Shown here in pieces: positions 55,896-64,000 of a stretch of DNA of 64,000 nt. The notes beneath the pieces are model-generated. The model was given only the letters and a program-made list of their open reading frames with translations, was not told the DNA's origin and searched no databases. Within the stretch, counting starts at the first letter, position 1. Every line of letters starts with the position of its first letter. This DNA comes from Chalara sp. BL73 (lineage: Eukaryota; Ascomycota; Leotiomycetes; Helotiales): positions 806,001-870,000 of the forward strand of contig CAKJVC010000068.1 of assembly GCA_918026815.1 (NCBI GenBank), given 5' to 3'. Made by a program: the position numbers and the translations under genes.

Positions 55896-58552
55896 ATGCC
55901 TAACCCGGTAACTAAGTGGCAGTAAGTTGCAAGAATTCTCCAGCTTCTCTCGGAGCGACACCTTACTGATTGCCCCAGATACGCCAAAGCGATCGAGAAG
56001 GAAATTCAATCTTCCCTCCAGGACAAGGAGAATCAGCCTCTCTACGATGATATTGATAAATTTCTTGTAGAGTAAGTCATTAACTGTACCCTTAACACAG
56101 TGCATCCACCTGATTCCCCACAGATTCCGCAGAGTTTGTCAAGAGGTGATCTTTATGGACTTTCAGTATGCTGTTGAGCAAGGAGTGGAAGCACTTCTTT
56201 GGAACACGCACGTTGTGCTCAAGAATCGATATAAGAAGCTCGTCGACTATTACAAAGAGAAAGCTCAGGAGAGGAAGGTCGAGCGAAGGAAGCTTGAGAG
56301 ACGATATGTGGACTTCATCAAGGATACAAGGCATTTTTATACTGGTTACATCCAACGCCTAAATTCAACCTTTGGCGGTATTGAAGGGCTAGCCCGCATT
56401 GCTCAATGTATGTCACTTGAAGATCTTTCCGTGGATGACCCTCTAGAGGCATCTCCTCACCTTCAAGACCTGGTAGAGCAGTCCTGTCATGCCACTCTTC
56501 TGCGCCTAGGAGACTTATGTCGATACCGCAACGATGTCAGAAACAATCCAGCAAATCGCAGCTGGGAGCCTGCGCTGGGATACTACCAGCTGGCAGCCGA
56601 CCTGTGCCCTGATTCTGGAAGCTCTCACAACCAAATGGCAGTCATCGCATTGGCTGATCAGGACCATTTAGGTGCTCTGTACCATTTGTACCGAGCCATT
56701 GCTGTCAAAGACCCACACCCCCTTGCTGCAAACAATCTCGAGATAGAATTCAAGAAGATCACTCAGCTTTGGGAGAAGTCTACAGCGTCCAGCGCAAAAG
56801 CAGACAAAGAGTCCACCTTGATTTTATGGTTTGTTCGATTACATGCTAAGTTGTACAAAGGAATCGTGTTTGCAACCCACGATGAATTGGAAACAGAGGT
56901 TCTCTCACGCCTAAAGCTCCTCCTTAAGGAAGAATCATCTGAGATCACATTGGAGAAGTTTGTTATTATCAACATTGCCGCCGAATACTTTGCTGCAGAG
57001 AGAGTCTTGGAAGGTAAGCAGGTTCATCACCCCTGGACAGTTGTTAGCTCACATGAACATAGGCAAAGAATCTGCTACCTCTAACCCGACTCAATCGTTT
57101 TATTTCTTCCTTCGCTTTAATGTCCGACTTCTGACTGCTCTGCTCCAAGTTCTAGATTTGGAACTCAGAGATCTGGTTAATGGACGTGAGCAATCCGCAG
57201 TTATAGATAGGGCAGACAGCACAAACCCGACAACATCTCGGGAGATGTTCACAGCAATTACGCGCAGAATTCTGCCTGCTGTTCGCCAATTCAGTACTTG
57301 GCTTGTGTCTCGGATCAATCTGATTGTCAATACTACTCAGGATTGCGGTATCAATTTACAGATGTACATCAAACAGTTTTTTAGTATGTATGCCGATGTG
57401 ATGACAAGAATCACGCATGCCTTCCCTGTCACAAGCCTGCCATCTGTCAAGTATCTGCTTCAGGAGGATGAAACCACAATTGGGTTCAAACCTCTCCAGG
57501 ATCCAAACATCGCAGTTGAGAGCAATCTTTATCTCGATGCGAACGACAATTTGAAGCCTAGACTCACGGATAAGATTAAACGAAGCTCTCCTGATGTCGA
57601 GATGCAATCTCGGGTTCATGATATCATTCTTTGTGCTGTCACTATCCAAAGCAAGGACAATGCACCGGTCAAGTTTGTTACACAGTCACAGGCGTTTGTA
57701 GTTGTTGGACAAAGCCAGTCGTTGTTGCCTTCCGCAGATCAATTTCAAAGGCCTAGCTCTCACCATTCAAATGAACCTGTTCTAACGAAAAGCCCTACTT
57801 CAAGTCGTGGATATAATGGTCAGGGGAACAGCGGCATGCGCACCGATCGCTACACATCCCCATCTCATGGCAGCACTGATACTGATATGCATCATATGGT
57901 GGACAGCCTTATTGCAACATCGATTGGTGGCCGTTCTGATGTCAATGATACCTCATATGGAATGCATAGTCGCACCGCGAATGAGATTTTTGCGCCAATT
58001 GGAAGTAATGGCCTTTATGCCCAGCAATGCAGCCCGCAGATGCTTCCTAGTCTGTCTGGAATATGGCAGACGGCATTCACACCAAAGCCTAATGAGTTGC
58101 ACCCAACAAGTCCAGAACGATATGCTCCTACGCGATCACCTTTCCAATACACGTCTCCGGAGCGCCGCTCAAATACTACTAAAGCTATAGCAAGCTCAGA
58201 TTATAGCGATATTAACAATGACCCTTGGAAAACATTGGGCTCCAATCCTGCACTTCCTCCAATCGCTCGCAAGTCAAAAGAAATTGAAGGTCTACAATAT
58301 ATGCCTCAACAATCATCTGCTTTCACCGAAACAAGTAGTATCTACGGCAATATCACACCTATCCGCTATGCCAACAATCCTTTTGGGCCTCGGACTGACA
58401 CCTTGGCAGCTCGTAATGGCGATGGTGGCGGCAGTGCCGCTGGTTCCGGTGATTATGATCGATTTGCCATGCTCAATAGTTCAGTTTGGAACGAAACCCA
58501 GCTTGCTCATGGCGGCTATAGCCAGACTCCTCCTGGTGGCCAGGGAGGTTGA
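55896..58552 (+). CDS. Est1/SMG7-like protein with Est1 DNA/RNA-binding domain
   Basis: Relative of telomerase factor Est1, Ebs1 and nonsense-decay factor SMG7. Exons 55896-55921, 55979-56071, 56124-57013 and 57063-58552 give 832 residues; introns are 49-57 bp. Residues about 10-100 form the N-terminal 14-3-3-like/TPR region (RRVCQEVIFMDFQYAVEQGVE, NTHVVLKNRYKKLVDYYKE). HFYTGYIQRLNSTFG follows, then the Est1 DNA/RNA-binding domain with ALGYYQLAADLCPDSGSSHNQMAVIA and ALYHLYRAIAVKDPHPLAANNLE. From about residue 560 the sequence is Ser/Pro/Asn-rich and probably disordered. No C-terminal PIN domain is present, so it is closer to SMG7/Ebs1 than to SMG6. Whether it acts in telomere upkeep or mRNA decay is not decided. 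The start codon is the least certain part. Confidence 0.85.
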
Positions 58553-58898
58553 GGAACGCAATTTCTCTCCAAACTCAACTTGAGAGCAAGAGAATAAGGC
58601 GTTATTATCATTATACACGACGGATTCACAACTGCTGCTATAGAGTGATAGTCGAATCGGCTATGCCTCCAAAGGGCAACCTCGTCATCATTCACAAAAG
58701 TCAACAAAGCTATTGAGCTCTTGCAGTGATAATAATGAATGATTCTTTGATTTCTTCTCATATCTATACGATGGATCGTGGAGGATCATATGGGCCATCA
58801 CTCATGGCCACATGTCTATATCATCAGACTTTAGACGCTCCCGTTGTTGAAACCTTTTCCGAACGCCGCCGAAACCCTTTGATGATGGAAGGAGATAT
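58553..58898. other. Convergent intergenic region, no gene seen
   Basis: 3' regions of the EST1-like gene (+) and adenosine kinase (-). Confidence 0.5.
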
Positions 58899-60424
58899 TT
58901 ACTGGCTCGATGGCTGGTAAGTCTGTTTGGGGAATGGGTATCTACACATAGATTGTTTGTTAGTGTTGTTCTTCTGTGGTAGAGGGAGCAATCTCCAGGC
59001 CATAGCGATAATCACAATATTAGTGTGTCTTAGGTGTCTTTAACGTGCATGCATGCATGTGAATGCGATGAAGTTGGGAAAGTGACTTACGAAGGACCCA
59101 ACTCTTGAATGCTCAACTTAGCCAACCATTGACCTTGGTCAATGCTTTGTGCAAGAGATACTCCCGCAACCAAACCAGCAGTGAAACCAGCAGCAAAAGC
59201 ATCACCTGCTCCAGTAGTATCATTGATCTTGCTCGCCTCGATAGCATGAACGGGGAACTCCTCTATCTTGCCTCCAACAGCAACAATTGTAGGATCAGTA
59301 CCCTGGGTAATAATAGCAACCCTCTCCCTTTGCGTATTCTTCTTCGGCAGCGCAGCCAATGCCTTCGCAATCTCTTTGATATCCTTCGTCTCCAAGCCGT
59401 GGCTCTCGGCATATGCCAACGCCTCCGTCTCGTTTCCGATGACATAGTCCCAGTATGGCGCAGTAGAATCAAGTGGCTCTTTGAAGAACTGTGGAATGAA
59501 TGGCGCGGAGAGCGAGAAGACGAAGACTTTATTGTTCTTGGCTGCTTCTTCAGCGAGGGCAAGCGCCGCTGGTGGGCAGACTGTGAGATGGTAGCCACCA
59601 ACGAAGTAGTGCGTGGCATCCTCAACAAGCTTCCAGATCTCAGGGCTCTTCAAGTGGTCGAGATCATAGTGGTTCGCAGCACCAAGATCAGTGACCATTG
59701 AGCGGTTGTGGCCGGTGATGACAACACCGCAGCGGCCAGTCTTCTCGGTTTTGTCAACGCGATACTCCACGCGGAGACCAGCTGTCTTGACGGCATCGTG
59801 CAGGATGGCGGCATATTTGTCGTCACCAACACCGCCAAGGTAGACAACGGAGTTGGGTGGGAGGAGGTATTGTGCTCCGCGGGCGGTGTTTTGGGCTCCA
59901 CCTCCGGCGATGAGCTTCGCTTCATGATTGTTTAGGAGGTCCTCGTAGATTCCGAGATGCTTCTCCTCAGCGAGAATGGCATCATTGGGCTTGAGACCAT
60001 ATTTCTGGAGAAGAGGCTCACCACCGAATGCTTGGATATCTTGGGGACTAGTTAGCACGGCTCTTCTATATGCTGTAGGTTTTTCATGCGCCTGCTTGTT
60101 CTAAGCTTGCTTAAAGATGATGTTCCAGCAAACACCGCCCCGTCTTTGAAGCGCATATATTGTTCCCTATGAGAAACATGTAGACGGATCTTATTGAAGG
60201 ATTTTCTGAGCGCTTGTCTTTTATTCCTCTGCCCTGGAAGCAAGCTCTCATGGCATTTAGAAGCATCTAATGCATTACTGCTTGCATTTCGCACCAAATC
60301 AACCTTCCTTTACCAACCCCGAATACATTGTTCGGACAAATTCAAAGTACCATGCGAGGAAAATTTTGGACTTACCAAGCAATGGATTCTCTAAGCAGAG
60401 GAGGGCAAATTCTTGAGGTGCCAT
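58899..60424 (-). CDS. ADO1: Adenosine kinase
   Basis: PfkB-family enzyme that phosphorylates adenosine to AMP and so keeps the methyl cycle running. Exons on the minus strand are 60424-60376, 60039-59091 and 58941-58899, giving 346 residues. Introns are 336 and 149 bp. The N-terminus spliced from exon 1 reads FALLCLENPLLDIQAFG, the family start. GGGAQNTARGAQYLL (first PfkB signature region), YLGGVGDDKYA, GRCGVVITG, FSLSAPFIPQFF and NETEA follow. The second signature INDTTGAGDAFAAGF carries the catalytic Asp. A 43 bp last exon restores the conserved end SYPFPKQTY; without it the protein would end too early. Confidence 0.95.
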
Positions 60425-60866
60425 TTTGAATATGGATCAAGTAAATACAGATCAGAAATTTCGAGGTTCGGAGATGTGGTGGGGGATGGAGGGGTTTTAC
60501 AAGGCTTGGCACAACCTTCGGAAATCGATTTTGCAGGGGAGATTTCGCTGGATGGTTTGGCGCCCAGCAGTCTACGGTGCACGTATACAGGTTGATTGCC
60601 CACGCGCAGTGATGTACTTAGCATGCGAGGATCATCGTGACTTATTGCCGTTCTTGGCTCTGTTCTTTTAGTGAGGGAGATAGGAGATGCAGACGAGAGT
60701 GCCCTTTTGTCATGTATTTCCAGAACATTCAACAATACACCTTCACATCATTCCATTATTTGAGCATGTTTTCTTCTTGCATGTTTCATTTCATGCTCCC
60801 ATGCTCCAGGAAATACAAAGATGCGTAGCCAGCATGTCCCATGCAAATAAAACCCCATCAAGCAAT
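60425..60866. other. Intergenic, no gene seen
   Basis: Between the RPL2 3' end and the ADO1 start (both minus strand); probably the ADO1 promoter. Confidence 0.45.
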
Positions 60867-61894
60867 TTAGTCCTTGACCTTTTGAGTACCACGCAGCAAA
60901 CCAGTTCTTCGAGCAGCAATGAGACCGGCCTTTTGACCTTGTACAGCGTATCTCGAGATTGTCGAAGCCTTACCAATGTGTTGATGGTTACCACCCTATA
61001 CATTGTTAGTGCCGTCCAAATTTTCATAGCCTCATTCAGAATACATACTCCATGAGGATGGTCGACAGGGTTCATAGCAACACCACGAGTCTTGGGCCAA
61101 GAATTGCGCTTGACAGCGAACTTGTGCTTAGCACGGGATGCCTCTGTAGGCGAATCAGCATAATTCTCAACCTAATTTTTCGTTTATACAAACGTACTCA
61201 TCAGGGGTTTGTCAGTTCTTCCACCTCCAGCAACGATACCGATCATTCCTCGTGCAGTGCTCTTGATAACCTTCTTTGCGCCGGATGGAAGTTTGACACG
61301 AGTCTTACCCTCATCTGGGTTGTGACCAATAACAGTAACGTAGTTTCCAGATGTTCGTCCAAGAGCTCCACGATCACCGACCTTCTCCTCAACGTTTGAG
61401 ATAACCGTTCCCTCGGGGACTGATCCAAGAGGAAGGACGTTTCCGACTGTGAGGTTGGCGTTCTTGCCGGCGTAGATGAATTGACCGGTGTACATTCCCT
61501 CGTTGGCGATAAAAGTCTCGGTGTGAAGCTTGAATCGGTATGGATCACGGAACTGAACCTTTGCAAGTGGTGCACCACGTCCGGGGTCGTGGATTATCCT
61601 TTGATATAGTTAGTCTTGCTTTCCAAGACATTTTTGTGCCAAACTCACTCCTTCACAACTCCACGAATGTAACCATGGCGCTCGGCATAATCGAGCTGTC
61701 TGAATGCAGCAGGGTTCTCTGTAAACTCATTTTAGCAATTCCCTCTTCTCATAGTCGAAAATGCATAAGTTTCCAAAGATATCAAGGTTAGGTATCTCTG
61801 TGGCAAGGAAAGGGAGAGACTTGCTGTTGAGGCGGGTGTGAGCCGTAAAGATCGAGCCGCGACCTTTTCTCTGGTTACGGATAACACGTCCCAT
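60867..61894 (-). CDS. RPL2: 60S ribosomal protein L2 (uL2)
   Basis: Core large-subunit protein next to the peptidyl-transferase centre. Five exons on the minus strand (61894-61825, 61718-61649, 61598-61198, 61143-61049, 60995-60867) give 254 residues, the exact family length. Landmarks: [98 protein letters not shown] and the basic tail [12 protein letters not shown]. The conserved His in the PHGGGNHQ segment is kept. Intron 1 begins GC instead of GT, but the join [16 protein letters not shown] is exactly what the family needs. As is usual for fungal ribosomal proteins, introns cluster near the start. Confidence 0.97.
61719..61824 (-). other. GC-AG intron in RPL2
   Basis: 106 bp intron with GCAAGT at the donor and TTACAG at the acceptor. 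GC-AG introns are a known minor class spliced by the major spliceosome. The GCAAGT donor otherwise matches U1 well. Confidence 0.85.
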
Positions 61895-64000
61895 AGCTGC
61901 GACGTTGTCGTTGTTGACAGAGAGATACAGAGAAGTTCGAAGTTCGAATCTGGCGTTGATAGAAAATCCCCAGTGTGCGCACTAAGCGATTTCGACTAAA
62001 AGGCTTGGCGAGGCAAGGCTGCCAAGGCCAAATCCTCACTTGACGAATTTACCCTTAACCCACAGCGCCAAACAGGTACTTGGTAAGTCTTTTACTTCCT
62101 GAGTTTCAGAACCGACGACGGATTAAGTCTTCAAATTTGTGAAACCTATTAATCGATGGAAGAAACATCTATCACGTGAAAGCACTCGATGCCTTAGGCA
62201 TAAAGATTGACATGACACACGACCTCAGATGTAACACGCTTCTCCTGCTCGGACTCTATGCCATCGTAACGACATACCTATGAGAGCCACCGACTCGCCT
62301 TCCATCTATGTTCTGATTCGGATTCTTTATTCATGAATTTATAGGGAAATATAGAATATGCGAGATCGAGCTTGAAGCCTATTTTTTGGTATGAATGGAC
62401 TTCGCGAATTGTGTGTACAACTTTCCCTGCTTTGGACGAAGATCTAGCCTAATGTAGCTTCATCAAGGTATGAAGATGATCATCATTACTACCACTACTT
62501 TTGTATCTGTTTCTTTTTGTGGTACTCTTTTTTTTTACTCAATAGCAAGGCCATTAGCACAAGACTAGTAAAGAAGATTGCTATCACGATTTCTATCTTG
62601 CTGAGCAAAACCGTAAGGCCATCTTCTACCTATCTTATAGGAGTCAACTGCATGTCTTGCTTGTTCTGTTGTGATTGAAAATTCAATCAAGCGAGCGGTG
62701 GGAGCGCCTTTGGGTGTTCTGCCCGAAGGCTGCTGTGCCTATAAAACACCCTGAAGGTCATCCTTTGTTCATTCTATCACAATTCTTTGAACACTACAAT
62801 GTGCTATTAATGGCTTACTTTCTAGGGACATCCCTCATCCATCATTTGAGCAGGATTCAAGTTGGACAAAACATTTATTTCCACTTCTGCTATATGTTCA
62901 AGAAGCAGCCTCTTTTAGTTCGTTGAGAATGTTATACTTAAGCACTTAATACGTGGCACAGTTTCCTGAACGAGGAGCCGAGGAATAGGAGTAGAGGTTT
63001 GATGCGAGTGCAGAAGGAACCTGGTTTCGAGGCACGATTCAACTGATGACGCTAGGCCTGTGTGCTCGAGAATGCCTATCATCCTTCAAAATATGATATA
63101 CTAGAAAGTATTTCTCTCATCGAAACAAATTCTTGAAGCAAAGGAATTTGAGGTTCGCTGAGATATTATGACCTGTGGTGGGCGAAGAATTGAACCACAA
63201 TTTACTATGCGGACCATGATGTCAGAAAATGATAACACGCAGTCATTGAGACACAAATTCTACTTCCCGAGCCCGCATTGTGCGGTTTCAAATAAAGTTT
63301 GACGTTCGGGGTATTGATTTAGCAGTTTTAAGGGCTGTCATCTTCATCGCAGGCCCTATCGCTTGCCAAAAGGTGAGCCCCTCACCACACGAAGATTATT
63401 CGAATTGAAACAGCTAACAGGCAAACTTAGCTATTGCTTTCATAGTGTCCAGATAAGAGCTCAGTAATATGGATGCATGAAATTGAGCGCGGAGAAATTT
63501 TAACAGAGTCACCAGGAACAATTGAATGATGAAAGTAAGAGAACAACTTCGAATATGATGGCAGGTTTGATTGTTCCGAATTGAGACTTCAGCAGACAAT
63601 AGCAAAGATGGACTGTCAAGCAAAATGACAATGTGCTGTATGGGGGGACGGGGTTTGTTCATGGGCAAAAGCAAGAGGCATCCAGATTTCCGGTTCGACT
63701 TGAAGCTCGCAGAGTCAAGGACTGTCCTCCACCTCGATTCTGGACTGAAGTGAAAGGACAATCACCACAAGATCTTTCCAAGAAATAAGCGCTTTAATGA
63801 GCTCAAAAGACTCTCATCCATTGACAAGTAACGCTGTCTTGATCTAGAGCCACGCAGTATCTTAGTCAGGTATTGGAATTTTCTAACATTTATCAGATGT
63901 TTAGTTGGATCGTGTGAAAATTTCTGGTATTGAACTAAGAATGTTCTAGGAAATTGGTGATGGGGCTCATAACTCGTACAATTCTGTTAGAGAGAAAGAG
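61895..64000. other. Intergenic to window end, no gene seen
   Basis: Starts with the RPL2 upstream region. The remainder is AT-rich with short frames only. A minus-strand frame at 63414-63761 has no recognisable features. Confidence 0.5.

Noticed and set aside
63160..63260. tRNA-like stretch on the minus strand with GGTTCAATTC
   Set aside because: The T-loop-like string is there, but the flanking stem does not pair and no matching acceptor stem or A box is found.
1..64000. CRISPR arrays, insertion sequences, operons or phage defence systems
   Set aside because: The window is fungal nuclear DNA with spliced genes; no regularly spaced repeats or prokaryotic gene layout were seen.

Overview
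The window is nuclear DNA of a filamentous ascomycete (Pezizomycotina). The evidence is compact genes with 48-60 bp GT-AG introns and CTAAC/CTGAC-type branch points, fungal proteins (Cla4, CaMKK, Pex3, Atg101, ERG3, Flx1, Tom7) and no operons. A helotialean/leotiomycete origin is my impression from protein style only and is not proven here. I place 20 intact protein-coding genes, one weaker small secreted-protein candidate, one intact gene with a suspect splice site (ATG101), and two broken gene copies made by a tandem duplication.

Layout. 0-1.7 kb: a 466 bp fold-back MITE-like element and intergenic DNA. 1.7-10 kb: ERG3 sterol C-5 desaturase, a RING/ZZ-like/SH3 protein and a type II membrane glycosyltransferase-like protein. 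10.4-16.6 kb: the divergent pair RPF1 (60S biogenesis) and GRS1 (glycyl-tRNA synthetase), split by a near-identical 2.3 kb direct tandem duplication. It leaves one intact and one truncated copy of each gene. 18.4-24 kb: Cla4-type PAK kinase and Sec12 (Sar1 exchange factor). 24-26 kb: an AT-rich patch with a diverged direct repeat around a candidate secreted peptide. 26-35 kb: GH27 alpha-galactosidase, mitochondrial carrier Flx1, a five-exon TOM7, splicing factor SF3B4 and nuclear cap-binding CBP80. 36-37.7 kb: GSK3 kinase. 37.7-44.5 kb: almost 7 kb with no gene I can support, rich in simple repeats. 44.5-51.4 kb: CaMKK-like kinase, TRAPP subunit Bet5, peroxin Pex3 and Atg101. 51.9-61.9 kb: cytochrome P450, ZNF511-like zinc finger, Est1/SMG7-like protein, adenosine kinase and ribosomal protein L2 (uL2). 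61.9-64 kb: no gene seen.

Most genes are conserved housekeeping or signalling genes and do not form an obvious biosynthetic cluster. Several sit as divergent pairs sharing short intergenic regions (RPF1/GRS1, TOM7/SF3B4, CaMKK/BET5, PEX3/ATG101, zinc finger/EST1). I found no undescribed multi-gene system. The most notable observations are the unmutated tandem duplication, the ATG101 intron lacking a GT donor, the GC-AG intron in RPL2, the micro-exon TOM7, the candidate secreted peptide and the palindromic MITE.
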